Translations under genes and position numbers: made by a program
Assembly: GCA_964569845.1 (NCBI GenBank)
Contig: CAZMUQ010000002.1
Coordinates: forward strand, 71,111 to 135,110
Source of the DNA: CAZMUQ01 sp964569845
GTDB taxonomy: Archaea; Thermoproteota; Bathyarchaeia; Hecatellales; Hecatellaceae
DNA: 64,000 nucleotides
Direction: 5' to 3'
The notes under the pieces: generated by a model
What the model was told of the DNA's origin: nothing
What the model saw: the letters and a program-made list of their open reading frames with translations, nothing else
Databases searched by the model: none
Shown here: positions 42,292-51,609 of the stretch, piece after piece
Layout: every line of letters begins with the position of its first letter
How positions within the stretch are numbered: position 1 is the stretch's first letter

Positions 42292-42408
42292 TTGCAACCT
42301 ATTGATATCCTCTGGACCATTGTAGCAATTTTACTTGTAGTTGATATAGTCTTAGATTTGAAGGATAGATTTAATGGATGGAAAAATAGTCATAAAAAAG
42401 AAAATTAG
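42292..42408 (+). CDS. Predicted 38-residue single-helix membrane peptide
   Basis: TTG at 42292 follows an AAGGGGGTG ribosome-binding site by 6-7 bases. The peptide has one strongly hydrophobic segment (about residues 4-22, ILWTIVAILLVVDIVL) and a basic tail (DRFNGWKNSHKKEN), the pattern of a small N-out/C-in membrane protein. It is the only frame that looks real in the 42049-42560 spacer ahead of orc1/cdc6. I do not recognise a family. The remaining spacer shows no clear origin recognition boxes. Confidence 0.5.
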   Translation: MQPIDILWTIVAILLVVDIVLDLKDRFNGWKNSHKKEN

Positions 42409-42560
42409 CCCTAGCCTTAATTCAGCTTTTTACATTTCAAATCGGATAAAAGAAGCTTAATTCCAGAATCTTTACTCAAGGTAGAGAAAAAAAGATTTTT
42501 ATTATTGATGGTTTTAAGGTTTGTTGGGGATGCGTAAAACTGGCTATTAATGCTAACAGG

Positions 42561-43733
42561 ATGAGTACTGTTTTTAAGGATGAAGGAAAACTCTCACTTG
42601 ATTATGTACCACCACATCTACCTCATAGAGAGAAGGAGCTTAAAATTCTAGCAACAACATTTAAACCTTTAATAAGTTCTCCCGGTAAGATTCTTCCCAG
42701 AGTTATCATTCGAGGCCAGCTTGGAACAGGCAAAACCGCCTTATCAAAACGTTTTGGATTAGATTTTGAAAAATATGCCTTAGAAAAAAAGGTTAATGTT
42801 AAATATGTGCATGTAAACTGTAGAGCAGAAGGTAGCTTTTATAATGCATTAAAAAATATCATCTTACAAAATTTTAAAAAGGATTTTCCAAGAAGAGGAT
42901 ATTCTGCACAAGAACTTTTAGAATTTCTTATTGATATTTTAAACAAAAATAACATTTTTATGATTTTAACCTTAGATGAACTTGAATCACTAATTAGAAA
43001 GGAGGGAAGCGAACCTCTTTTTAATCTTACACGTTTTTATGAAGATAAACCTCCAAATATGCTTAGAAGAATAGCTCTTATCTGCATTTTTAGAGAACCA
43101 GAATGTGAAGAAGTTTTTAAAATGATTGATAGAAGTACACTTTCAACCTTAGGGTTTCATGTGATAAGACTTGAAAAATATACTTCAAATCAACTTAAGG
43201 ATATTTTAGAATGGAGAGTTAGAGAAGCTTTTAAGGAAAACACTGTTTTACCTGATACCATTGAGCTTATTGCAGATTTATCTGGAAAATTTGGAGATGC
43301 AAGATTTGCTATTGAACTTTTATGGCTTGCCGGAAAATATGCTGACAATGAGGGCTCAAAAAAAGTTAAACCTGAACATGTTAGAAATGCTCAAGCCTAT
43401 GCTCATCCATCCATAAAAATTGAAGACCTTAAACTTCTAAGTTTACACGAAAAACTTTTACTTCTTTCAGTGTGTAGACTTTTAAAGGAAAACGCTACAG
43501 CTTACATATCCATGGGGGAAGTTGAAAGAGAGTATAATGTTGTTTGTGAAGAGTTTAAGGAAAAACCTAGAGCTCATGTTCAGCTTTGGAAGTATGTTAA
43601 AAGTTTAAGTTTAACAGGAATAATTTCAACAAAAAGTTCAAGTAAAGGACAACGTGGAAAAACAACACTTATAGGTTTACCTGTCTCAGCTGAAAAACTT
43701 GAAAAGGAAATTTTAAAGATCATAGGTTGCTGA
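42561..43733 (+). CDS. cdc6: Orc1/Cdc6 replication initiator-like protein
   Basis: AAA+ protein that binds origins and loads MCM. The 390 residues have Walker A GQLGTGKT (52-59), Walker B with DE at 139-140 (ILTLDELESL), a lid region and a C-terminal winged-helix domain (from about 300; SMGEVEREYNVVCEEF). Start is ATG 42561. It is followed tail to tail, 6 bases away, by the prenyltransferase gene. I found no obvious ORB motif close by, so whether an origin lies here is open. Confidence 0.92.
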   Translation: MSTVFKDEGKLSLDYVPPHLPHREKELKILATTFKPLISSPGKILPRVIIRGQLGTGKTALSKRFGLDFEKYALEKKVNVKYVHVNCRAEGSFYNALKNIILQNFKKDFPRRGYSAQELLEFLIDILNKNNIFMILTLDELESLIRKEGSEPLFNLTRFYEDKPPNMLRRIALICIFREPECEEVFKMIDRSTLSTLGFHVIRLEKYTSNQLKDILEWRVREAFKENTVLPDTIELIADLSGKFGDARFAIELLWLAGKYADNEGSKKVKPEHVRNAQAYAHPSIKIEDLKLLSLHEKLLLLSVCRLLKENATAYISMGEVEREYNVVCEEFKEKPRAHVQLWKYVKSLSLTGIISTKSSSKGQRGKTTLIGLPVSAEKLEKEILKIIGC

Positions 43734-43739
43734 TAAATC

Positions 43740-44567
43740 TTAAGCACCGAATCTTCTTTGCCTTTGCTGGTAAACTCTAATAGCACGTAAAAAATCAATT
43801 TTTCTAAAACTTGGCCAATAAACATCCAAAAAGCAAAGTTCACTGTAGGCGCTTTGCCATAATAAAAAATTGCTTAATCTTTCCTCCCCTGATGTTCTTA
43901 TTATTAAATCTGGATAGGGATTTGGCAGAAAACTTGTGTATAAGTGTTCTTCTATTGTTTTTTCGTTTATCTCTTCTATTGAAAGTTTCTTTTCAGCAAC
44001 TTTTGAAGCTATAGATTTTACAGCATCAACAATTTCTGCCCTTCCACCATAGGCTATTGCTAAATTAAGGTAATAATTGCTATGCTTTTCAGTTAAAGCT
44101 TCAATCTTTCTTATAATGTCTCTAAGATTTCCTGGTAAATTTTCTATTCGCCCTAGAACTTTAACCCTAACCTTCTTTTCAAAAATTTTTGGTTCTGTAT
44201 GCAACCGGTTAAGATAATCCTCCATTAAACTGAAAATGTGGTTAATTTCCTCCTTAGAGCGTTTAAAGTTTTCTGTTGAAAAAGCGTAAAGAGTTACAGT
44301 TTGAACTTTACCAAGCTCAAGACACCATTCAAGAAATTTTTCAGCTTTCTTAGCTCCCTCATAATGACCATCAAAAACATTCAATCCTTTTAATGAAGCC
44401 CACCTCCTATTACCATCAAGAATTACTGCAATATGTCTAGGAATTTCACCATTCTTAACCTGATGCAAAAGCATTGACTCATAAAGCTTCATAAAAAGCT
44501 TGTTTGCAACAAAAAATCTAGCTACCCTAGAAAGCCAAGCTAAAACTTTATCCTTCCAAGTAACCAC
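43740..44567 (-). CDS. uppS: Cis-prenyltransferase (UppS family)
   Basis: Builds long cis-polyprenyl diphosphate, the archaeal glycan carrier lipid precursor. The 275-residue protein shows HIAVILDGNRRWASLKG with the catalytic Asp, TLYAFSTENFKRSKEEI, LNLAIAYGGRAEIVDAV and PDLIIRTSGEERLSNFLLWQSAYSELCF. Length is usual for archaeal members. It stands alone; the 44568-44751 spacer downstream of the ECF genes holds no visible gene. Confidence 0.93.
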   Translation of the reverse strand: MVTWKDKVLAWLSRVARFFVANKLFMKLYESMLLHQVKNGEIPRHIAVILDGNRRWASLKGLNVFDGHYEGAKKAEKFLEWCLELGKVQTVTLYAFSTENFKRSKEEINHIFSLMEDYLNRLHTEPKIFEKKVRVKVLGRIENLPGNLRDIIRKIEALTEKHSNYYLNLAIAYGGRAEIVDAVKSIASKVAEKKLSIEEINEKTIEEHLYTSFLPNPYPDLIIRTSGEERLSNFLLWQSAYSELCFLDVYWPSFRKIDFLRAIRVYQQRQRRFGA

Positions 44568-44751
44568 TATTCAACCCCTTATTATTCTTTTAAATTATGA
44601 GTAAACTGTTCCTTGTTTTTGTTTAGGGCTCAGACAAATGCCTTCAATACATTTATTCTTCATTTTAACTCTGAATCATCAACGCCCAAATAATTAAAAG
44701 TTAGGAGATGATTTATCTTTTTCCTACTATTATTTAACCAATAAAATGGAG

Positions 44752-45321
44752 TTACCTAGAACCCCTAGCTTGTAACGCTAAAGACAATTGTTCAGCTTTT
44801 TCTAAGGTTTTTGTGAAAATAGGTATAAGGAGTGGGGGATAAGTTTTTAGAAAGTTAGGGCTTTTAAAGTTTACCCCCCTAACTTTTTGAGCGTTAACAA
44901 CATTAACAATTATATCCTCAATCTTTGGGAGGAGACTTAATGATAATGTTAAAATTGATGTAACCTTTGGAGGTAGAAAGCTTAGAGATTCAACAAGCTC
45001 TTTATAAGGAGTTGTAGAAATAAATATAAAAACTGCTAAAAGTATCGTTAAAAGTCTTAGAGATACAAGTAAACCAAAATTTAAACCTTCAAAGCTGAAA
45101 CCTAATCCAGCGTAGGTAAAAGATTGTAGAAGGATTATAAGTAGACAAATAGGCAGGATAAACTTAAGCCAATTATAAAGCCTAAGCTTATGCTTAAGCA
45201 TCAAATATAAGGCTAAAAAGGAAATACCTACAAAGAAGGGGATAATGTAAACTAGATTCCTTAGGATTAAAAGTAATGTTGGAAAAATTACTAAAAGGAA
45301 AAGCTTAATTTTAGGTTTCAC
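44752..45321 (-). CDS. ecfT: ECF transporter membrane subunit EcfT, short form
   Basis: Couples the ATPase to the substrate-binding S component. The 189 residues contain about five membrane helices and a C-terminal cytoplasmic region with VNAQKVRGVNF and ALQARGSR, the ARG-containing coupling helices that touch the ATPase. It is shorter than the usual 250-residue EcfT. The start overlaps ecfA by four bases, showing coupled translation. Confidence 0.85.
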   Translation of the reverse strand: MKPKIKLFLLVIFPTLLLILRNLVYIIPFFVGISFLALYLMLKHKLRLYNWLKFILPICLLIILLQSFTYAGLGFSFEGLNFGLLVSLRLLTILLAVFIFISTTPYKELVESLSFLPPKVTSILTLSLSLLPKIEDIIVNVVNAQKVRGVNFKSPNFLKTYPPLLIPIFTKTLEKAEQLSLALQARGSR

Positions 45322-46058
45322 TTTTCAAAACACCTTGGTACTTTTACACCAACCTCCTCCAAAAGGTTAACATCAGAAAGAACCTCCTCCACGGAGCCAT
45401 TTCTTATAATTTCCCCATTGTTCAACAGAATAATCTTGTTTGCATGTTCTACCAAAAGGTCAGTATCATGCTCAATAATGACAATTGTTTTACCTTGCAT
45501 ATTAAGCCTTTTTAAAATACTATAAATTTGCTTAGTATTCTTATAATCCAGATTTGATGTAGGCTCATCAAGTAAAATTATTTTTGGGTTCATAGCTAAA
45601 ACACATGCAATACAAAGCTTCTGCTTTTGTCCTTGGGAAAGCCTAAATGGTTCAGCATCTTCAAAACCATTTAAACCTACAAGACTTAATGCACTTTTAA
45701 CTCTCTCCTCTATATTGTTAAGCTTTAAATTTTTGGGTCCAAATGCAACTTCATCTTTAACTGAAAGATTAAAAAGTTGCCAATCAGGGTCTTGAAAAAC
45801 TATTCCAATTTTTTTTGCAAGTTCAGAAACCCTTAAACTTTTGGTTGAAATACCATCAACATAAACTTCTCCTGAGAATTTTCCTTTGATAGAGTTTGGT
45901 ATTAAACCATTTAAACAGTAGAGAAGCGTTGTTTTCCCACATCCTGTTGGACCAACAATACCTACAAAATCTCCATCATCAATTTTAAAGCTAACATTTT
46001 TTAATGCTTCACGTCCATTTTGATAAGTAAAACTAACATTTTCTACTTTTATACCCAT
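45318..46058 (-). CDS. ecfA: ECF transporter ATP-binding subunit EcfA
   Basis: Powers vitamin or metal uptake. The 246 residues have Walker A GPTGCGKTT, Q-loop FQDPDWQLFN, signature LSQGQKQKLCIA, Walker B ILLDEPTSNLD and the H-loop IIEHDTD. Only one ATPase gene is present, so a homodimer is likely, unlike the EcfA1/A2 pairs of many bacteria. It overlaps both neighbours slightly. Confidence 0.92.
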   Translation of the reverse strand: MGIKVENVSFTYQNGREALKNVSFKIDDGDFVGIVGPTGCGKTTLLYCLNGLIPNSIKGKFSGEVYVDGISTKSLRVSELAKKIGIVFQDPDWQLFNLSVKDEVAFGPKNLKLNNIEERVKSALSLVGLNGFEDAEPFRLSQGQKQKLCIACVLAMNPKIILLDEPTSNLDYKNTKQIYSILKRLNMQGKTIVIIEHDTDLLVEHANKIILLNNGEIIRNGSVEEVLSDVNLLEEVGVKVPRCFEK

Positions 46059-46603
46059 CTTGAAAACCTTAGAAGACCAAATTTAAATATTAAAAGCCAT
46101 GCAACCAAAAACTCGAAAATACCTTGAATAGCATTTAAACTAAAAATTATGTACCATGGAAGAAAAAGCATAGCTTGTTCTGGACTCCAGCCAGTCCATA
46201 TTGGAATAGCAAAATAATAGTTTGTTGGAATCGTTAAAAATCCTCTTAAAATAATAGCTAAAGTTAAACTTAGAGTAACTATTGAGGCCTTCTTAAAATC
46301 CTCAAGTTTTAATTTGCGTGTTTCCTTTACCATAGCAGGTACAAGCCACATAGGTAACGTTGCAATCCATTTCATGAATGCTCCAAGCCATGTTGATGGT
46401 GCAACAAAAGTTATTATTAATGCACCAAGAGATGAAACAATTAAACCTCCACTCCAACCATAAAGGAAAAATGCAAGAATCCATGGTATTGCAACAATGT
46501 CAATCCACATACCCCAAGGGGTAGGATAACCAATATGAACTATTTGAAATGATGCTGAAATTGCTGAAAGAACAGCATAACCTGCAACTTCATATGAATC
46601 CAT
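46049..46603 (-). CDS. ECF transporter substrate-binding (S) component, substrate unknown
   Basis: A 184-residue membrane protein with five or six helices. The N-terminal helix (SAISASFQIVHIGYPTPWGMWID) and an acidic/aromatic lining are usual for S components. It overlaps the ecfA start by ten bases and is the first gene of the transporter operon. The sequence does not show the known thiamine or biotin S-component motifs that I would recognise, and no riboswitch is visible upstream, so the substrate stays open. Confidence 0.75.
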   Translation of the reverse strand: MDSYEVAGYAVLSAISASFQIVHIGYPTPWGMWIDIVAIPWILAFFLYGWSGGLIVSSLGALIITFVAPSTWLGAFMKWIATLPMWLVPAMVKETRKLKLEDFKKASIVTLSLTLAIILRGFLTIPTNYYFAIPIWTGWSPEQAMLFLPWYIIFSLNAIQGIFEFLVAWLLIFKFGLLRFSRWV

Positions 46604-46649
46604 TTTTGCTCATTATATATTAAGAACCTAGATATAAATGAGTTGCTAC

Positions 46650-46931
46650 TCAAAAATTAGTAATTCCTGACTTTCTTTTACTTACATTTATTTCATCTAT
46701 ACTTCTTATTGCAACCCCATATTCATTTAAAACTTTAGCAACATTATCATAGTTTATATCAGAACCCTTAATTGTAAGTCTAATAGTTTCTGTTCTAACA
46801 TCAACTTCTGTAACTGTTACATCAACCTCTTCAACTCCATCAACGTAACATAAGGCTCTAGATAATTCTATTATTGGTGTTTCCCTAGGTTTTAAAGAAT
46901 CAACAACTATTCTTTTTATAAATACGGGCAT
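46650..46931 (-). CDS. DUF211 family protein
   Basis: A 93-residue ferredoxin-like-fold protein of archaeal family DUF211, function unknown. The family pattern is clear: VFIKRIVVDSLKPRETPIIELS, then GVEEVDVTVTEVDVRTETIRLTIKG and a final helix-strand with IRSIDEINVSK. It lies 46 bases from the S-component gene on the same strand and diverges from the VIT family gene. Confidence 0.88.
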   Translation of the reverse strand: MPVFIKRIVVDSLKPRETPIIELSRALCYVDGVEEVDVTVTEVDVRTETIRLTIKGSDINYDNVAKVLNEYGVAIRSIDEINVSKRKSGITNF

Positions 46932-47051
46932 GCTTGCCCCAACCTCTACTAAAATTTTTTATAGTTTTCGTTAAACTTAAACGCTACCATTACCAATAAC
47001 TACATTAGGAAGAAAAGAAAGTTTAAGTTTGGGAATCTAAAAGGGTATAAG

Positions 47052-47648
47052 TTGGAGAAACAATCGGTTATAAAAAGATTTAAACATTATATAAGAGCCT
47101 CAAAAGCTGAAGAAATAGCAAGAAGGTACTTTATTTCAAACGCGTTTGATGGAGCTTTAACAGTTTTGGGTATAGTTATAGGAGCATACATTGTTGGAGT
47201 TAAAAATCCAAGTATTGTTATCGGAGCATGCTTAGGGGCATCCATAGCTATGGGTTTTTCAGGTTTTTTTGGAGTTTATATGGCTGAAAAAGCTGAAAGA
47301 ACAAAACAGTTAAAAGATTTAGAGAATGCACTTTTTACAAATCTAAGAAACTCCTTTTTAGATAGAGCATTAAAAGTTACTGCAGTATGGGTAGCCTTTG
47401 CTGGTGGTATATCTCCCGCACTTGTTATAGTAGTATCAATTACACCATTTTTCTTAGTAAGTTTAGGTTTCATAACATTTGAAAATGCTTTTTATTGCTT
47501 TGTAGGTTTGGTTCTTTTAATACTCTTCATACTTGGAGCTTTCCTTGGAAAAATTTCAAAAGAAAGCATTGTTTTACAAGGCTTAAAAATGATGACCGTA
47601 GGTATAATTCTTACACTATTATTTTTAATCTTCCATGTTTCAGCTTAA
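47052..47648 (+). CDS. VIT/CCC1 family membrane protein (putative iron/manganese transporter)
   Basis: A 198-residue protein with about five membrane helices. The opening AEEIARRYFISNAFDGALTVLGIVIGAYIVG and the GASIAMGFSGFFGVYMAEKAERTKQ segment are typical of the VIT1/CCC1 family, whose characterised eukaryotic members move Fe2+ or Mn2+ into vacuoles. Start is TTG 47052. It converges on the THEP1 gene with a 25-base gap. Metal specificity is inferred from family only. Confidence 0.8.
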   Translation: MEKQSVIKRFKHYIRASKAEEIARRYFISNAFDGALTVLGIVIGAYIVGVKNPSIVIGACLGASIAMGFSGFFGVYMAEKAERTKQLKDLENALFTNLRNSFLDRALKVTAVWVAFAGGISPALVIVVSITPFFLVSLGFITFENAFYCFVGLVLLILFILGAFLGKISKESIVLQGLKMMTVGIILTLLFLIFHVSA

Positions 47649-47673
47649 AGGTAAATTTAAACTTAGCTTAATT

Positions 47674-48201
47674 TTAGAATAGGAGAATATCCAAAACTTT
47701 TCTAGGTAAAAACTCCCTATTCTTAACAGAAACCTCAAAAACTTTAACATCTGGATTCTTTTTAATGCTTTCAATCAGCGGATCCTTAACTTTGTAGTGA
47801 ACTACGCCAATAACAGGTTTATCGGCTTTAATTAAAGCTTTAGTAATACTTCTAAAATTGTCGGAGAAAAGCTCCATGGGGCCAACTTCATCAACAACAA
47901 CTATATCAGCATCAGCTAAAGCAAGCTTTATTGCATTAACACCTATTTCCTCTAAATCTTTAAGGTTAACAGTGTATTTTCCAATCTTAGGCCCAGAACC
48001 TCCAACCCATGCTAAAACTCCTTTCCTACCAGTTAAAATATCAGTAACCATAAAACCCTTTCTTACACCACCCTCCCTAACTTCAAATGTAACCATCCCT
48101 CCAATCTTAAAACCTTTGCTCCTTAACATAGAAATAACCCTTTCTACAATGGTAGTTTTGCCAACTCCAGGTTTACCTGTTAAAAAAACTTTTCTTGTCA
48201 A
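47674..48201 (-). CDS. THEP1-like nucleoside-triphosphatase
   Basis: P-loop NTPase of the thermostable THEP1/NTPCR family. The 175 residues show Walker A GKPGVGKTT, MVTFEVREGGVRKGF, Walker B VVVDEVGPMELFS and ADKPVIGVVHY. Start is TTG at 48201 (LTRKVFLTG). It follows the 33-residue membrane peptide gene and the ATP synthase B gene on the same strand. Its cellular role is not established; the family hydrolyses many NTPs slowly. Confidence 0.9.
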   Translation of the reverse strand: MTRKVFLTGKPGVGKTTIVERVISMLRSKGFKIGGMVTFEVREGGVRKGFMVTDILTGRKGVLAWVGGSGPKIGKYTVNLKDLEEIGVNAIKLALADADIVVVDEVGPMELFSDNFRSITKALIKADKPVIGVVHYKVKDPLIESIKKNPDVKVFEVSVKNREFLPRKVLDILLF

Positions 48202-48218
48202 GTTTTTATCTTAAAAGT

Positions 48219-48320
48219 TTATTTGACTCCCCACTTATATAGAATAAAAAAAGTTAATGCAAGAATTAATATTGATAGTAGGAGAATTAGGGTTTTTAGG
48301 GTTTCAATAATTTCAGGCAT
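48219..48320 (-). CDS. Predicted 33-residue single-helix membrane peptide downstream of AtpB
   Basis: ATG at 48320 to TAA at 48219-48221. The peptide has a short polar start (MPEIIETLK), one long hydrophobic helix (about residues 10-28, LILLLSILILALTFFIL) and a KWGVK end. It lies 15 bases after atpB on the same strand and 17 bases before the THEP1 start, so it is placed like a real operon member. I know no named ATP synthase subunit of this kind; it could also be a chance frame. Confidence 0.5.
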   Translation of the reverse strand: MPEIIETLKTLILLLSILILALTFFILYKWGVK

Positions 48321-48335
48321 TTAATAACAGCCTAT

Positions 48336-49745
48336 TTACGGTTGAGTTTTTTCACGGTATTTTGGATGATACTTCTTTATGTAAATCGGGTCTATACGTT
48401 TAAGTTCAGCTTCAGGGAACATTGAGAGAAGGTCCCATCCAAGGTTTAAAGTTTTTTCTATATCCCTTTCCTCATAAGGTCCTTGATTTACAAATTCCCT
48501 TTCATACCTATCTGCAAATTCTAAGTATTTTCTATCTCTTTCTGTGAGAGCCTCCTCACCTATTACTGCTACAAGCTCCCTTAAGCTTCTACCTTCAGCA
48601 TAAGCATAGTATAGTTGATCTGCAATATATCTATGGTCTTCCCTGGTTTTACCTTTGCCGATACCCTCATTCATAAGTCTTGAAAGTGAAGGTAAAACAT
48701 TGATAGGCGGATAAATACCTTTCATGTGTAAAGCTCTTTCAACATAAATTTGTCCTTCGGTGATATATCCTGTTAAATCCGGGATTGGATGAGTTATATC
48801 GTCATGAGGCATTGTAAGTATGGGTATCTGTGTAATTGTACCCTTTTTACCATGAATTCTACCAGCCCTCTCATAGATTGTAGCCAGGTCAGTATACATG
48901 TATCCAGGATAACCTCTTCTACCTGGAACTTCCTCTCTTGCAGCTGAAATTTCCCTTAGAGCTTCAGCATAATTTGTCATATCAGTTAAAATTACAAGAA
49001 TATGCATATCGTACTCAAATGCTAAAAATTCTGCAGCAGTTAAGGCAAGTCTAGGGGTAATTAACCTTTCAATTGCAGGATCATCTGCAAGATTAATAAA
49101 CATCACAACTCTATCCATAGCTCCCCTACGCTCAAAATCTTCTCTGAAAAATCTAGCTTCATCAGAAGTAATTCCCATAGCTGCAAAAACAACAGCAAAC
49201 TCTTCTTCCTTACCTAAAACTTTAGCTTGCCTAGCTATTTGAGCTGCTATAAGATTATGGGGTAAACCTGAACCTGAAAATAATGGAAGCTTTTGCCCAC
49301 GAACAAGAGTATTCATCCCATCTATAGCTGAAATGCCTGTTTGAATAAACTCTGCAGGATAAGCTCTAGAATAAGGGTTTATAGGGGCACCATGAATATC
49401 CCGAATATCCTCTGGAATTATTTCTGGGCCTCCATCGATAGGTTTACCGCTACCATCAAATATTCTTCCAACCATATCCATTGAAACTGGAAACTTTAAA
49501 GTTTCACCAGTAAATCTTGCAACAGTTTTTGTAACATCAAGACCTGAAGTCCCTTCAAAAACTTGAATTACAGCAGTATTCTCAGAAACCTCTAAAACTT
49601 GCCCAGTTCTTTCCTCACCTGCAGGTGTATAAACTTTTACAACTTCACCAAAAGCTATACCACTTGTTCTCTCAACAAAAAGAAGAGGCCCTGCTATTTC
49701 CTTAACGGTTGTATACTCCTTACCGGTTAAAATTATCTTACTCAT
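48336..49745 (-). CDS. atpB: A-type ATP synthase subunit B
   Basis: Non-catalytic nucleotide-binding subunit of the A1 head. The 469 residues show TVKEIAGPLLFVER, IQVFEGTSGLD, LPLFSGSGLPHNLIAAQIARQA in place of a P-loop, and DRDRKYLEFADRYEREFVNQG near the end. It follows atpA by seven bases. Subunit D, usually next, is absent; a small membrane peptide frame and THEP1 follow instead. Confidence 0.95.
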   Translation of the reverse strand: MSKIILTGKEYTTVKEIAGPLLFVERTSGIAFGEVVKVYTPAGEERTGQVLEVSENTAVIQVFEGTSGLDVTKTVARFTGETLKFPVSMDMVGRIFDGSGKPIDGGPEIIPEDIRDIHGAPINPYSRAYPAEFIQTGISAIDGMNTLVRGQKLPLFSGSGLPHNLIAAQIARQAKVLGKEEEFAVVFAAMGITSDEARFFREDFERRGAMDRVVMFINLADDPAIERLITPRLALTAAEFLAFEYDMHILVILTDMTNYAEALREISAAREEVPGRRGYPGYMYTDLATIYERAGRIHGKKGTITQIPILTMPHDDITHPIPDLTGYITEGQIYVERALHMKGIYPPINVLPSLSRLMNEGIGKGKTREDHRYIADQLYYAYAEGRSLRELVAVIGEEALTERDRKYLEFADRYEREFVNQGPYEERDIEKTLNLGWDLLSMFPEAELKRIDPIYIKKYHPKYREKTQP

Positions 49746-49752
49746 AAAAATT

Positions 49753-51528
49753 TTACCTCCTAGTAGCTGAAACTTTAAGAGAGTTAAATTGTTCAGAAAT
49801 TTTTACTTCAAGCTCTTTGCAAACTTTTATAGCTTCATCTTTTGGTAAAAACTTAATTCTTGAAATTTCCTCAACTATTGGAAGAGCAATTACATCTTTT
49901 ATCGGTACTCCAGCTTCAACAGCTTCTTTCATTTCATCATAAAACTTTATGATAACCTTAAGCATATTATAACATTTATCAATAGGACAATAAGTATCAA
50001 CAGGATGATATGCACTTTGCATTAAAAAGTCCTCCCTAATCATTTTTGCAGCCTCTAATATTACCCTTTGACTTTCAGATAATGCATCTGGACCAACAAG
50101 TCTAACTATTTCTTGAAGCTCCTCCTCTCTTTGAAGAAGCCATAAGGCTTTGCTTCTAAGTTCAGACCATTCTAAAGCAGCATTTTTTAAGTACCATTGT
50201 TCAAGCGTATCGTAGTATAAGGAATAGCTTGTAAGCCAGTTTATAGCTGGGAAATGCCTTTTCTCAGCTAAACTTTTATCTAAACCCCAGAAGACCTTAA
50301 TAATTCTTAACGTGTTCTGGGTTACAGGTTCAGAGAAATCTGCACCTGGAGGAGATACAGCACCAACAACACTTACAGAACCAACCCTATACTCCGAACC
50401 TAAAGTTACAACTCTACCAGCTCTCTCATAAAACTCAGCTAAGCGTGAAGCAAGATAAGCTGGGTAACCTTCTTCACCAGGCATTTCTTCAAGTCTACCT
50501 GAAATTTCTCTTAAAGCTTCAGCCCATCTTGAGGTTGAATCAGCCATTAAGGCAACATCATACCCCATATCCCTAAAATATTCACCCATAGTTATTCCAG
50601 TATAGATGCTTGCTTCCCTAGCTGCAATAGGCATATTAGAGGTATTAGCAACAAGAACAGTTCTCTCCATTAAAGGTCTACCGGATTTTGGGTCTTGAAG
50701 CTTAGGGAATCTTTCAAGAACTTCAGCCATCTCATTTCCACGTTCACCACAACCAATGTAGATGACAACATGGGTATCAGCCCATTGAGCTAATTGATGA
50801 AGCATAACAGTTTTACCTGTACCAAAACCTCCAGGTATAGCTCCTTGACCACCCTTAGCCATAGGGAAAAATGTGTCAAATATTCTTTGACCAGTTAAAA
50901 GGGGAGTATCTGGTGGAAGCTTAAACTTGTAGGGTCTACCTCTCCTAACAGGCCAAACCTGCATCATGGAAAGCTTAAATTCACCAGATGATGTGGAGAT
51001 TGTTGCAATATGCTCTGTTACGGTGTAATCCCCCTCTTTAACTACGTATTTAACAGTACCATTAACACCTGGGGGAACAAGAATTTTATGTTTTAGGAGA
51101 GGTGTTTCAGGAACTTCACCAATAATATCCCCTTCAACAACCTTATCTCCAACCTTAACTTTAGGGGTAAAAGTCCATTTCTTATCCCTATCAAGAGAAA
51201 AAACAGCAACACCACGTCTAAGGAAAGAACCAACAACCTGGGAAATTAGAGGCAAAGGTCTTTGGATACCATCATAAATTTGCCCTATAAGGCCTGGACC
51301 AAGTTCAACGGATAAAGGTTTACCTGTCCTTTCAACAGGTTCACCTGGTTTAAGCCCAGATGTTTCCTCATAAACTTGGATTGTAGCCCTATCACCTTCA
51401 ATCCTTATAATTTCACCTATAAGTTTCTCTTCCCCAACTTTTACAAGTTCATACATCTGGCTTCCACTCATATTTTTAGCAACAACTGCGGGACCTGCAA
51501 TACGAATAATTTCACCTTTAGCTTCCAA
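49753..51528 (-). CDS. atpA: A-type ATP synthase subunit A (catalytic)
   Basis: Catalytic subunit making or hydrolysing ATP. The 591 residues carry the P-loop GGFGTGKTVMLHQLA, the archaeal/V-type insertion domain (about 110-190), YIGCGERGNEMAEVLERFP, MADSTSRWAEALREISGRLEEMPGEEGYPAYL and SYSLYYDTLEQWY. No intein is present. It starts 81 bases after atpF and is followed by atpB. Coupling ion cannot be told without the c subunit. Confidence 0.96.
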   Translation of the reverse strand: MEAKGEIIRIAGPAVVAKNMSGSQMYELVKVGEEKLIGEIIRIEGDRATIQVYEETSGLKPGEPVERTGKPLSVELGPGLIGQIYDGIQRPLPLISQVVGSFLRRGVAVFSLDRDKKWTFTPKVKVGDKVVEGDIIGEVPETPLLKHKILVPPGVNGTVKYVVKEGDYTVTEHIATISTSSGEFKLSMMQVWPVRRGRPYKFKLPPDTPLLTGQRIFDTFFPMAKGGQGAIPGGFGTGKTVMLHQLAQWADTHVVIYIGCGERGNEMAEVLERFPKLQDPKSGRPLMERTVLVANTSNMPIAAREASIYTGITMGEYFRDMGYDVALMADSTSRWAEALREISGRLEEMPGEEGYPAYLASRLAEFYERAGRVVTLGSEYRVGSVSVVGAVSPPGADFSEPVTQNTLRIIKVFWGLDKSLAEKRHFPAINWLTSYSLYYDTLEQWYLKNAALEWSELRSKALWLLQREEELQEIVRLVGPDALSESQRVILEAAKMIREDFLMQSAYHPVDTYCPIDKCYNMLKVIIKFYDEMKEAVEAGVPIKDVIALPIVEEISRIKFLPKDEAIKVCKELEVKISEQFNSLKVSATRR

Positions 51529-51609
51529 GGTTAGCCTCCCCTAAATATTCGTTTTTACGCCATGTAAAACATTAACTTAAAACAATTAAAAGCTTTGCCA
51601 TTACAATAC

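Noticed and set aside
42409..42560. Replication origin just upstream of orc1/cdc6
   Set aside because: AT-rich, but no repeated origin recognition box-like motif could be found by eye.
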